A stretch of DNA of 19,265 bases, from positions 1 to 19,265 of the forward strand of contig JAAYJP010000238.1 in the NCBI GenBank assembly GCA_012522875.1, given 5' to 3'. Every line of letters starts with the position of its first letter. The stretch's first letter is position 1. This DNA is from Clostridiales bacterium. Lineage in GTDB: Bacteria; Bacillota; Clostridia; Christensenellales; Aristaeellaceae. Under the pieces are notes generated by a model. The model had not been told where the DNA came from. It worked only from the letters and a program-made list of their open reading frames with translations, and made no database searches. The translations under genes and the position numbers were made by a program. Of this stretch, positions 1 to 9,567 are shown piece after piece.

Positions 1-248
1 CGCCTGAGAACAGGCTGGCGGGCAATCCATCCATAGTTTTCATGGTTCCCCAGGCAGATGATGACCTGCATGGGCAGTCTCTGCCACCACTTCAGGACAT
101 CGTCGCTGTCTTTTCGCCAGGGCGCACCAAGGTCCCCCAGGTGAATGATGGCGTCCTGCTCACCAAGCCCAAGGCGTGCCACCTCAGGCGCGCGCAGTTT
201 GCCCAGGTCCTTTTCCCCATGGGTATCTCCAACCAATAAAAAACGCAT
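1..248 (-). CDS. Metallophosphoesterase (calcineurin-like), N-terminal part, cut by window edge
   Basis: Only the first 82 codons are visible; the gene runs off the left end of the window. The ATG at 246-248 follows a strong ribosome binding site (GGAGGGG, 3 nt before the start). The protein opens with MRFLLVGDTHGEKD, then has IIHLGDLGAPW and later ICLGNHENYG. These are the first three metal-binding blocks of the calcineurin-like phosphoesterase fold (GDxH, GDxx, GNHE), so binding of two metal ions and phosphoester hydrolysis are expected. There is no signal peptide, so it should act in the cytoplasm. It lies 44 nt downstream of the methyltransferase gene on the same strand and is probably the next gene of that transcript. 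The substrate cannot be inferred, and the C-terminal histidine motifs lie outside the window. Confidence 0.85.
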   Translation of the reverse strand, partial: MRFLLVGDTHGEKDLGKLRAPEVARLGLGEQDAIIHLGDLGAPWRKDSDDVLKWWQRLPMQVIICLGNHENYGWIARQPVLR

Positions 249-292
249 GGCCCCTCCGTGGTGCGGCTTCCTGCAAAATCCTTGGGAGTTGG

Positions 293-1045
293 CTAAGGCT
301 TCAATGCCCGGGTCATGATGAAACTGGGAATATTCAGCGCGTGCAGGCGCCCTTGCGCATTGGTATCCTCCAGCAGGTGGGTCAGAATGAATCCAGCTTT
401 CAATTGCCCACCGACCTGCTCCTCCAGCGTATGGGAGAACTCAATGCCCCCGTCCGACAACTCAAGGCTTTTCATGTGTTCCGGATTTCGCAGGGGATTG
501 AATGGCAGGCTGAAGACAAGGCGTTCCTCCTGTGCGTCCACAATGAAATTCATGCCGGTATCCAGGCCGCACAAAAGAATGCCGCCCGGCTTGAGCACCC
601 GAAAGCATTCTTTGAATATCGGCTCCACCTCCTGCACATAACAGTTGGAAACAGGGTGGAAAACCAGGTCAAACACACTGTGGGAGAACGGCAACGGCTT
701 GGTCATGTCTGCCCGGACAATATGGATGGAATAACCTTCCCTCCGGGCCACCATCCGCTCGCTCTCCAGCTGCCGGGAGGAATAATCCAGCACCGTACAC
801 CGGGCTCCAAGGGCAGCAAACACCGGCATCTGCTGGCCGCCGCCGGAAGCCAGGCCAAGTACAGCCTTGCCACCCAGGTCGCCAAACCAATCCCTGGGAA
901 CCGGGCGGTTGGGTGTGAGCACCACCTGCCATTCCCCCTGCTTTGCTTTTACAAAAGCATCATGGGAGATGGGCTGCCCCCACTCCCAGCCTTCTTCCAC
1001 CCAGCGGTCAACGGTACGGGCGTTGATGTCCTGATAGGGCTCCAT
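293..1045 (-). CDS. Class I SAM-dependent methyltransferase, substrate unknown
   Basis: A 250-residue Rossmann-fold methyltransferase. Motif I is VLGLASGGGQQ (about residues 62-72), a variant of the usual glycine-rich SAM loop. The acidic residue after strand 2 is D87 (VLDYS). ADMTKPLPF (112-120) is the adenine-binding motif. FDLVFHPVSNCYV (125-137) is the post-motif IV strand, and FRVLKPGG (148-155) is the motif typical of Methyltransf_11-type enzymes. It has no signal peptide or membrane segment. I chose the ATG at 1045 because it overlaps the rqcP stop codon as TGATG, which implies translational coupling; a GTG one codon earlier is also possible. There is no strong Shine-Dalgarno of its own, which fits coupling. 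The conserved HPVSNCYV segment suggests a defined family, but I cannot name the methyl acceptor. Next to rqcP and hup, an RNA or protein target is a guess only. Confidence 0.88.
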   Translation of the reverse strand: MEPYQDINARTVDRWVEEGWEWGQPISHDAFVKAKQGEWQVVLTPNRPVPRDWFGDLGGKAVLGLASGGGQQMPVFAALGARCTVLDYSSRQLESERMVARREGYSIHIVRADMTKPLPFSHSVFDLVFHPVSNCYVQEVEPIFKECFRVLKPGGILLCGLDTGMNFIVDAQEERLVFSLPFNPLRNPEHMKSLELSDGGIEFSHTLEEQVGGQLKAGFILTHLLEDTNAQGRLHALNIPSFIMTRALKP

Positions 1046-1320
1046 CACCGGTTCCGCTCGCCGAGCGTCTCCTCGTCTTCCTGGATAACCCGGTACATCT
1101 CCGCAGCCTGATCCTTGCGCACCACCTCCTGAATCCTGTTGACCCCATAGCGGCCCAGGCGGCTGCCAAAGCGTATTTCCAGGATATCCCCTTCCCTGAC
1201 CTCAGCGCCGGCCTTGGCCACCCGGCCGTTAAGGCTTACTCGCCCGCCGTCACAGGCCTCCTTGGCTACGGTACGGCGCTTGATGATGCGGGATACCTTC
1301 AAAAATTTGTCCAGGCGCAT
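1045..1320 (-). CDS. rqcP: RqcP (YabO), S4-domain RNA-binding factor of ribosome-associated quality control
   Basis: A 91-residue protein that is nearly all one S4 RNA-binding domain. It starts MRLDKFLKVSRIIKRRT, followed by AKEACDGGRVSLNGRVAKAG and GDILEIRFG, matching what I recall of Bacillus YabO/RqcP in length and sequence. In Bacillus, RqcP binds the 50S subunit with peptidyl-tRNA and works with RqcH to add C-terminal alanine tails to stalled nascent chains. I chose the ATG at 1318-1320 because it has a Shine-Dalgarno (GAGGAGA) at the right distance. A longer in-frame reading to 1383 would run through the terminator hairpin and is unlikely. The gene starts 18 nt after the U-tract of the hup terminator, so its mRNA probably arises by read-through. 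Its stop overlaps the start of the methyltransferase gene. Confidence 0.93.
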   Translation of the reverse strand: MRLDKFLKVSRIIKRRTVAKEACDGGRVSLNGRVAKAGAEVREGDILEIRFGSRLGRYGVNRIQEVVRKDQAAEMYRVIQEDEETLGERNR

Positions 1321-1337
1321 GATACTCTCCTCTGCAT

Positions 1338-1371
1338 AAAAAAAGCTGCGGGCAACAACTTGCACCGCAGC
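1338..1371 (-). terminator. Intrinsic terminator between hup and rqcP
   Basis: Read on the minus strand, GCTGCGG-T-GCAA-GTTG-TTGC-CCGCAGC forms an 11-bp stem with a single bulged T and a 4-nt loop, followed at once by seven Ts. It begins 18 nt after the hup stop codon, so it should end the hup transcript. No promoter fits between it and rqcP. Confidence 0.9.
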
Positions 1372-1389
1372 ATGCCAAACCACTCTGAA

Positions 1390-1662
1390 TTAGTTGAGCT
1401 GATCCTTGAAGGTCTTGCTGGCCTTGAATGTGGGGGCTTTGGAAGCCTTGACCTTGATCGGTTCGCCGGTGCGGGGGTTGCGGGCGGTGCGGGCGGGGCG
1501 CTTCTTGGCTTCAAAAGTGCCAAAGCCAATCAGCTGAACCTTGTCGCCCTTTTTCAGGGTTTTCTGGATGGTGGAGAGGACAGCGTTGACGGCCTTGTCG
1601 GCCTCAACTTTCTTCATCTCGGTTTCCTTTGCAACGGCTGCGATCAACTCGGTTTTATTCAT
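1390..1662 (-). CDS. hup: HU-type histone-like DNA-binding protein
   Basis: A 90-residue nucleoid protein that binds and bends DNA without sequence specificity as a dimer. It has the complete HU signature: MNKTELIAAVA at the N-terminus, the helix-turn region to residue 46, GFGTFEAKKRPARTARNPRTG (47-67) covering the family signature and the start of the DNA-binding arm with its intercalating proline, and a C-terminal helix ending FKDQLN. Length is exactly typical. The ATG has a strong Shine-Dalgarno (GGAGGT, 6 nt before the start). A consensus sigma-70-type promoter sits about 65 nt upstream, inside the end of mazG, and a strong terminator follows, so it can be expressed as a separate, abundant mRNA. 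The mazG-hup-rqcP order is known from many Clostridia and, without hup, from the Bacillus yabN-yabO region. Confidence 0.98.
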   Translation of the reverse strand: MNKTELIAAVAKETEMKKVEADKAVNAVLSTIQKTLKKGDKVQLIGFGTFEAKKRPARTARNPRTGEPIKVKASKAPTFKASKTFKDQLN

Positions 1663-1698
1663 GTGCTTACCTCCAATTTTTGTCTGATAAAAGCAAAA

Positions 1699-3126
1699 CT
1701 ACTGTTCTTTCATTTTACTTCGTTCCCAGTATACCCCCAATTCAAGGCTTGTCAACATTTTTAGTGCCATTTTGTCCGATTTTATGGCACTTTCCATCCA
1801 TAAAAAGCGCCGGATGAACTTTTCTGTGGCCAAATTGAGCGCCTGGCCGCTTGAAACACCCAGCAAACGGGCAGTGTTCACACAGGAGAAAAGCAAGTCC
1901 CCCAGCTCATCCAGCGCTTTTTCGGGGTTATTGAGTACCTGGCGCAGTTCTTCCGCTTCCTCCGGCACCTTCTCCAGCGCCTGTGCGGCTTCCTCCCAGT
2001 CAAAGCCCACAGCGGCTGCCGCTGCCTGCACCTTTTCCGCGCGCATCAAAGGCGGGAATGAAGCGGGCACGGACAGCATGGCATCCCCGGGGCTCATCTC
2101 CCCGCGCTCCGCCTGCTTGATCTCATCCCAGGTTTTCTTCACGTCTTCCGCCGTGTCCAGTTTCATCCCGCCAAAAATATGCGGGTGGCGGCGGATCAGC
2201 TTCCGGCAAATGTTCTCAAGCATCTCGCCCCAGCTGAGGGTCCCCTGTTCCTCGCCTACCACCGCATGGAAGGCCAGCTGCAAAAAAACGTCCCCCAGCT
2301 CTTCTGCCGCGTGAGCCCAGTCCCCTTTTACCAGCTCGGCCGTAGCCTCGCTGGCCTCCTCGACAAGGTATTTGGCCAGGCTCTCATGGGTCTGCTTCTT
2401 GTCCCATGGGCAGCCCTCCGGCCCGCGCAGCCTGCGCATGATGGCCAGCAGATCCTCCGGATCAAAGGCTGCCTTTTCGAGCAGCGGGGCTGGAAACACG
2501 ATAAACCCCGCCGTATGGTCATACTTCTTTTGCCGGTCAATATCCGGAAGCAGCATCCAGGTCCCCCTGCGCAGAGCCTTTTCCCCGGGCGCAAAGAACA
2601 GCACCCTTGCCGTTTCACCATAAAAACGCAACAGCTTCAGCTTCACATCCCCAGCCAGGGAACGGCTGTTGAGTTCCACCACCGCCAGGGGCTGCTGGGC
2701 GCTGAAGACCGCCAGTGACACAGCGCTTGACACCAGGATGGGCCCCGCGATATCCGCCTGGGAAACAAAGGGGCTTTCAAGCGGTACCCCGGGCAATACC
2801 TTGAGGCGGTCCCCGGCTTCTTCCCTGATCAGGCGCACCGTTTCATCCCGGGCCGGATCGGCCACGGCATAGGTGACCGCCCCCTTCCGGGCCAGAGCCA
2901 GCACATGCCCCGATGCCCTGCGGGCAAACGCGTCAAAGTCCGGGCTGCTTTCATGCAGCTCGTCAAGTGAGCTGAAGGCAACGCCTTCTTCGCCAAGTAA
3001 ATCAGCCGCCCCGTGGCGTGATGTGCGCAGCACAAGGCAGCCGGCCTTTTTCATCTGCTTCAGGGCCCCTATCGTCACCAGGTCCCTGTGCCCCGGCCCC
3101 AGGGCTACCACAGTAATTATCCGCAA
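1699..3126 (-). CDS. mazG: YabN-type fusion: tetrapyrrole-methylase-like domain plus tandem MazG NTP pyrophosphohydrolase
   Basis: 475 residues. Residues 1-215 resemble the tetrapyrrole (SAM-dependent) methylase fold (start MRIITVVALGPGHRDLVT, later LPGVPLESPF). Residues about 225-345 form the first MazG domain, with GCPWDKKQTHESL, the metal site EExxE at 256-260 and ExxD at 276-279, and RRHPHIFGG. Residues 365-455 form the second MazG domain, with EExxE near 389-393 and DELGD at 406-410. MazG hydrolyses nucleoside triphosphates to monophosphates and pyrophosphate, clearing aberrant nucleotides and, in some species, affecting ppGpp; the role of the methylase domain is unknown. The start is TTG at 3124-3126, supported by AGGAGGG seven nt upstream and by family alignment; it lies 2 nt after the flippase stop, so the two are coupled. 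The last 20 codons also encode the hup promoter. Confidence 0.95.
   Translation of the reverse strand: MRIITVVALGPGHRDLVTIGALKQMKKAGCLVLRTSRHGAADLLGEEGVAFSSLDELHESSPDFDAFARRASGHVLALARKGAVTYAVADPARDETVRLIREEAGDRLKVLPGVPLESPFVSQADIAGPILVSSAVSLAVFSAQQPLAVVELNSRSLAGDVKLKLLRFYGETARVLFFAPGEKALRRGTWMLLPDIDRQKKYDHTAGFIVFPAPLLEKAAFDPEDLLAIMRRLRGPEGCPWDKKQTHESLAKYLVEEASEATAELVKGDWAHAAEELGDVFLQLAFHAVVGEEQGTLSWGEMLENICRKLIRRHPHIFGGMKLDTAEDVKKTWDEIKQAERGEMSPGDAMLSVPASFPPLMRAEKVQAAAAAVGFDWEEAAQALEKVPEEAEELRQVLNNPEKALDELGDLLFSCVNTARLLGVSSGQALNLATEKFIRRFLWMESAIKSDKMALKMLTSLELGVYWERSKMKEQ
1728..1755 (-). promoter_or_regulatory. Sigma-70/SigA promoter for hup, inside the 3' end of mazG
   Basis: On the minus strand TTGACA (-35, 1750-1755) is separated by 16 nt from TATACT (-10, 1728-1733). 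The -35 is perfect and the -10 matches at five of six positions. The predicted start near 1721 gives a leader of roughly 60 nt before the hup ATG. The promoter overlaps codons for the last residues of MazG (the LELGVYW stretch). Confidence 0.85.
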
Positions 3127-3128
3127 TC

Positions 3129-4706
3129 TCAGTCCCTCCTATGGCGCTTGCCTGGCAGTTCACTGTACCTGACCGCCCCTGTCTTCAATGCCGCAAAGCC
3201 GTAGAGCACCACAGCTCCGGCCAGTACCAACCCCATCAACAGCCAGCTTTGCGCAATCCTTTGGCCCCACAGGGCATTGATGCCCGCCACCGGCAGCGCC
3301 ATCACCAGGGTAGCGATGCCTGGCTGTATCACCATCTCACGCCAGGACCATTTCAGCCCCGTTGCCTTAATCACATAATGGAGGTTCAGCCCGCCGCTGA
3401 GGATATAGCAGGCCAGGGAGGCATAAGGTGCGCCGCCGATGTTGATTTCCGGACGGTTTACGGCCGTGTAGTTGATGGCGATTTTCACCACTATCCCCGC
3501 CGCCAGCGTGTACATGGGGATGCGCTGCTTGCGCATCCCCTGCAGAATCCCGCTGGTGGCCTGCACCAGGGTGAATACCACGATGGTCAGCGAGCTGATT
3601 CTCAACAGGCTTGCTCCCAGGCGCAGCTGCTCCGGGGTGTACTCCCGGCCAAACAGCAGCATCAGGATGGGAAGCGCCAGCAGGCTCATGCCCACGGAGC
3701 TTGGAAGTCCCACCACCATGGCCAGGCGGATGCCTGTGGCGGCGTCGTGTTTCACCCCGCCATGCTCCCCGCGCGCCCTTTTCGCCGATATGGCCGGCAC
3801 CAGGTTGGCAGACATGGCCATGGCCAGCGCTGTGGGCACGTTGATGAGCGACAAAACCAGGCCATAAATGCCATAGCGGGACAGCGCCTCCAGTTCCGGC
3901 AGGTACGCCTTCATCTGGCGCACCAGCATAAAGCTGTCCACCGTCCCCGCCAGGGGCACAATGCTGGCGCCGATGGTGATGGGAATGGCGGTCACCATCA
4001 GCTCCCGGGCGATGGCTTTGGCAGGTTCCGGCCGGGAGGTGCTGGGCGCCGCCATGGGCGTAACCCTGGGCCGTGCCACCACATAGTCTGCCATCATGTA
4101 GAGCATTGCCGCGCCCTCAGCGATGGTGGTGCCCAGCAGCGCCCCCGCGGCGCCCAGAACAAAACCGCCGCGCGCCATGCCGGCATAGGCCAGGGGCAGC
4201 GCCACGCCCACCTTGCCCACCTGCTCAATCAGCTGGCTGATGGCCGTGGGCCACATGCGCCGCTGCCCCTGCATATAACCCCTGAAAGCGCTCATGGCGC
4301 ACACAAAAAACAGGCTGGGCGCTATCATTACGAATCCGGTCCGGGATTCCGCCGTCCCGGTCGCCTGGGCGAATCGCCCGCTGAAGAGCATCATCGCCAG
4401 CATGCTCACAAGCCCCAGGAGGCTGAGCATGATCAGCGCGATGTGAAATGTACGCCTGGCGTTTCCGGCATCTCCGCGGGCCAGGCTGCCGGCCACCATG
4501 CGGGATATCGCCACCGGGATTCCGGCGGAGGAAATTGCCAGCATCAGGTTATAGGTGGGGAAAACCTGGTTGTATACCCCCATCCCCGGGGGCCCGATCA
4601 GGTTGGCCAGCGGGATGCGGTAGAGCACGCCCACCACCTTGCAGATGAGCCCGGCAACGGCCAAAATGGAGATGCCCCCCACCAGGGAGCGCTGCCGGGG
4701 CGTCAT
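3129..4706 (-). CDS. SpoVB/YabM-type MOP-superfamily flippase (polysaccharide biosynthesis protein)
   Basis: A 525-residue integral membrane protein with about 14 hydrophobic segments. It starts MTPRQRSLVGGISILAVAGL, with FRGYMQGQRRMWPTAI and a second related GILQGMRKQRIPMYT later, which are hallmarks of the SpoVB/MurJ-like branch. Family members flip lipid-linked cell-wall or polysaccharide precursors across the membrane. SpoVB acts in spore-cortex synthesis and the paralogue YtgP/MurJ flips lipid II; which role applies here is open. Synteny (followed directly by a YabN-type mazG, then hup and rqcP) points to the YabM position. The ATG at 4706 follows AAAGGAAG; a longer in-frame reading to 4751 lacks a better start. 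It is 90 nt downstream of gyrA, and mazG begins 2 nt after its stop. Confidence 0.9.
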   Translation of the reverse strand: MTPRQRSLVGGISILAVAGLICKVVGVLYRIPLANLIGPPGMGVYNQVFPTYNLMLAISSAGIPVAISRMVAGSLARGDAGNARRTFHIALIMLSLLGLVSMLAMMLFSGRFAQATGTAESRTGFVMIAPSLFFVCAMSAFRGYMQGQRRMWPTAISQLIEQVGKVGVALPLAYAGMARGGFVLGAAGALLGTTIAEGAAMLYMMADYVVARPRVTPMAAPSTSRPEPAKAIARELMVTAIPITIGASIVPLAGTVDSFMLVRQMKAYLPELEALSRYGIYGLVLSLINVPTALAMAMSANLVPAISAKRARGEHGGVKHDAATGIRLAMVVGLPSSVGMSLLALPILMLLFGREYTPEQLRLGASLLRISSLTIVVFTLVQATSGILQGMRKQRIPMYTLAAGIVVKIAINYTAVNRPEINIGGAPYASLACYILSGGLNLHYVIKATGLKWSWREMVIQPGIATLVMALPVAGINALWGQRIAQSWLLMGLVLAGAVVLYGFAALKTGAVRYSELPGKRHRRD

Positions 4707-4796
4707 GGCGCTTCCTTTCGGGGTGGGAGCGGGAAATGAACACCCGCGCAACAGCCCTTTGCCATTGCGCTATCCGCCATAGTTTTAGCCATGCCC

Positions 4797-7328
4797 TCAG
4801 AGCGCCGTGTCATCCTGCCAATCCGTCTCGGGCACTTCTTCCGGAAGGATTTCATTGGTTTCCTCCATGCCGTTTTCTTCCGGCAGGCTTTCCCCCTCTT
4901 CCTCCTCCGCCATCGCCCGGGCCACGTCAACAATCCGGCTGCCATTTGATACCTTCATGACGCGCACGCCCTGGGCCGCGCGGCCCGTCTGGCGGATGGT
5001 CTCCGCCGGCACCCGGATGACGGTGCCATCGTCAGTGATCACCATGATATCTTCCTCCGGCTGCACCATCAGCAGTGCCGCCAGGGGGCCTGTCTTCCCC
5101 GTCAGGCTCATGGTCTTCACCCCTTTTCCGCCCCGGGCCTGGCCGCGGAAAAGATCCAGGCCACTGCGTTTGCCATAGCCCAGCTCGGACACGCTCAATA
5201 CCTCAGCGCCTTCTTCCACCAGCGCCAGGGCAATTACCTCGTCCTCCTTACCCAGGCGGATGGAACGCACGCCCATGCTGGCGCGCCCGGAGGCGCGGAT
5301 GTCCGTCTCCATAAAGCGGATCGCCTTTCCCCAGCGGGTCCCCACCATGATCTCGCCGTCCCCCTCGGTGAGGACCGCCCCGATCAGCAGGTCGTTTTCC
5401 TTCAGGGTGACGGCAATCAGCCCCGCCCGCCTGATGTTGCGGTACTCCCTCAGCGAGGTCTTCTTGATGAGGCCGTTCTTTGTTGCCATGACCAGATACT
5501 GGGTCTCCCTGTCTTCCTTGGGCACCGGAATCATCCCGGTCACCTTTTCTCCTGCTTCAAGGGGCAGGACATTGACAATCGCCGTGCCCCTGGCTGTGCG
5601 GGACGCCTCCGGAATTTCGAAGCACTTCACATTATAGGCCCTGCCCCGGTCGGTGAAGAACAGCAGGTCGTCATGGGAGTGGACGGTGAAGATCTGCTCC
5701 ACATAGTCCTCTTCCCTCAGGCCCGTGGCGCTGATGCCCTTGCCGCCACGGTGCTGTGAGCGGTAGGTGGACTGGGGCAGCCTCTTCACATAGCCATAGT
5801 GGGACAGAGTTACCACCATGTCATCCTTGGGAATCAGGTCTTCGTAGTCAATCTCGCCGTAAATAAGCGAAATTTCAGTACGCCGTTCGTCTGTGTATTT
5901 GTCCCGGATGAGCTGAAGCTCATCCTTGATGACGGACAGGAGCTTCCCCCGGTCGGACAGGATGCTGTTCAAGTACGCGATGGTGCGCTGCAGTTCGCCA
6001 TACTCCGCCTGCAGCTTGTCCGCCTCCAGGCTGGTGAGCCTTGCCAGGCGCATATCAAGGATGGCCTGTGCCTGCTTGTCGCTGAAGCCAAAGGTGCCAA
6101 TCAGCCCCTCCTTGGCCTGAGCCGTGTCTTTTGAACCGCGGATCAGCTTTACAATCGCATCGATGTGGTCCAGCGCCTTCAGCAGCCCTTCCAGGATGTG
6201 GGCGCGGGCCAGGGAACGGTCCAGATCATAGCGGGTACGCCTGGTGACCACATCCTCCTGATGGCGGATGTAGTGGAAAATCATTTCTTTAAGCGTCAGC
6301 ACCCTGGGCTGGCCATCCACCAGGGCCAGCAGAATGGCGCCGAAGGTTTCCTGCATCTGGGTGTGCTTGTAGAGGTAGTTCAAAACCACGCTGCTCTGGG
6401 CATCACGCTTGAGCTCGATCACCACGCGCATGCCATCCCGGTCAGACTCATCCCGGATGTCGCTGATGCCGTCCAGGCGCTTTTCATGTACCAACTCCGC
6501 CATTTTGGTGATAAGGCGGGCTTTGTTCACCATGTAGGGCAGCTCTGTGACGATGATGCGGTTGCGGCCGTTGGGCAGGGCTTCCACTTCGCTCCTGGCC
6601 CGCACAAATATGCGTCCCCGGCCGGTGTGGTAAGCCTCCCTCAGGCCCGTACGGCCCAGGATGATGCCGCCGGTGGGAAAGTCCGGCCCCTTGATGTGCT
6701 CCATCAGCGCATCCAGGGTGATGTCCGGGTCGTCGATCATGGCGATGGTGCCGTCAATCACCTCCCCCAGGTTGTGGGGCGGGATATTGGTGGCCATGCC
6801 CACGGCGATGCCTGAGGAACCGTTGACCAGCAGGTTGGGAAAGCGGCTGGGAAGAACTTTGGGCTGCATGAGCGTTTCGTCAAAGTTGGGGTAAAAGTCC
6901 ACCGTGTCCTTGTCAATCTCACCCATCAGGTGGCCGGCGATCTTTGACATGCGTGCCTCGGTATAGCGCATGGCGGCCGCCTGGTCGCCGTCCACGGAAC
7001 CAAAGTTCCCCTGCCCGTCCACCAGCAGATAGCGGATGGAGAAGTCCTGCCCCAGGCGCACCATCGCGTCATACACGGAGGAGTCCCCGTGGGGGTGGTA
7101 CTTGCCCAGCACATCCCCCACGATGCGGGCGCTTTTGCGGTAGGGCTTATCGCTGGTCATGCCCAGCTCGTTCATGGCATAGAGGATGCGCCGGTGAACG
7201 GGCTTAAGCCCGTCCCTGACATCCGGCAGCGCACGGTTGACAATCACTGCCATGGAATAGGCGATGAAGGATCGCTTTACTTCGGTTTCCAGCTCCGTGG
7301 GGAGCAGCCTGTCCTGAATCTCGCTCAT
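4797..7328 (-). CDS. gyrA: DNA gyrase subunit A
   Basis: 843 residues, a normal length. Gyrase A cleaves and rejoins DNA in the A2B2 complex that introduces negative supercoils. The catalytic tyrosine is Y122 in RYTEARM. The quinolone-resistance region reads HPHGDSSVYDAMVRLGQ and carries the sensitive-type S83 and D87 in E. coli numbering, which coincides with this protein's own. The GyrA box QHRGGKG is at 525-531, which marks a true gyrase rather than topoisomerase IV ParC. The C-terminal beta-pinwheel has several recognisable blades. It ends in an acidic tail rich in Glu from about residue 805, which in other gyrases tunes supercoiling. The ATG lies behind a weak AGGACAG site, 21 nt after gyrB, so the two subunits are co-transcribed. 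The next gene is the flippase. Confidence 0.99.
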   Translation of the reverse strand: MSEIQDRLLPTELETEVKRSFIAYSMAVIVNRALPDVRDGLKPVHRRILYAMNELGMTSDKPYRKSARIVGDVLGKYHPHGDSSVYDAMVRLGQDFSIRYLLVDGQGNFGSVDGDQAAAMRYTEARMSKIAGHLMGEIDKDTVDFYPNFDETLMQPKVLPSRFPNLLVNGSSGIAVGMATNIPPHNLGEVIDGTIAMIDDPDITLDALMEHIKGPDFPTGGIILGRTGLREAYHTGRGRIFVRARSEVEALPNGRNRIIVTELPYMVNKARLITKMAELVHEKRLDGISDIRDESDRDGMRVVIELKRDAQSSVVLNYLYKHTQMQETFGAILLALVDGQPRVLTLKEMIFHYIRHQEDVVTRRTRYDLDRSLARAHILEGLLKALDHIDAIVKLIRGSKDTAQAKEGLIGTFGFSDKQAQAILDMRLARLTSLEADKLQAEYGELQRTIAYLNSILSDRGKLLSVIKDELQLIRDKYTDERRTEISLIYGEIDYEDLIPKDDMVVTLSHYGYVKRLPQSTYRSQHRGGKGISATGLREEDYVEQIFTVHSHDDLLFFTDRGRAYNVKCFEIPEASRTARGTAIVNVLPLEAGEKVTGMIPVPKEDRETQYLVMATKNGLIKKTSLREYRNIRRAGLIAVTLKENDLLIGAVLTEGDGEIMVGTRWGKAIRFMETDIRASGRASMGVRSIRLGKEDEVIALALVEEGAEVLSVSELGYGKRSGLDLFRGQARGGKGVKTMSLTGKTGPLAALLMVQPEEDIMVITDDGTVIRVPAETIRQTGRAAQGVRVMKVSNGSRIVDVARAMAEEEEGESLPEENGMEETNEILPEEVPETDWQDDTAL

Positions 7329-7349
7329 CTTCTGTCCTGTCTTTTCGTT

Positions 7350-9323
<1,974 letters not shown>

Positions 9324-9389
9324 TCCTTACCTCGCCTTCCTATTCAAAGCCGTTTCCAGGCGCTTGAACGCACCCTTTCCGACCTTTCA

Positions 9390-9420
9390 ATTATAGCACA
9401 ATTTGGTAGAAAACAAAAGG
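9390..9420 (-). promoter_or_regulatory. Extended -10 promoter for gyrB-gyrA
   Basis: On the minus strand TGC-TATAAT (9390-9398) is a perfect extended -10 element. The -35 region (TTTTGT, about 9413-9418, 17-nt spacing) is poor, as is usual for extended -10 promoters. The predicted start is near 9383, giving a leader of about 60 nt. No hairpin or riboswitch is evident in that leader. Confidence 0.75.
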
Positions 9421-9465
9421 AACAGCCCCTGGTTTCCATATCGAAATTCTCCACATTTTTCAGGC

Positions 9466-9494
9466 TTCACAGCCTGGCCGGGCTCATGTATAAT
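9466..9494 (+). promoter_or_regulatory. Candidate upstream promoter (P1) of the trp transporter operon
   Basis: TTCACA (9466-9471), 17 nt, then TATAAT (9489-9494). The -35 matches at five of six positions and the -10 is perfect. Its -35 lies inside an inverted repeat CAGGCT-TCAC-AGCCTG (9461-9476), a possible operator. A transcript from here would start near 9501 and pass through the T-box leader. Confidence 0.55.
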
Positions 9495-9567
9495 TTGGCA
9501 TGGGGCAGGACTGGGGCAGGGCGCTATAAATTCTCTGCGGGAACAGAAAAAGTGCAGGCAAACCCTT

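Noticed and set aside
176..1111. Plus-strand frame of 311 codons
   Set aside because: Antisense to the methyltransferase and phosphoesterase genes, whose motifs are unmistakable on the minus strand; composition is that of a shadow frame.
3141..4739. Open frame of 532 codons on the plus strand
   Set aside because: It lies exactly antisense to the flippase gene. Its translation is rich in His, Gln, Arg and Gly with no fold signature, as expected from the complement of a GC-rich membrane-protein gene.
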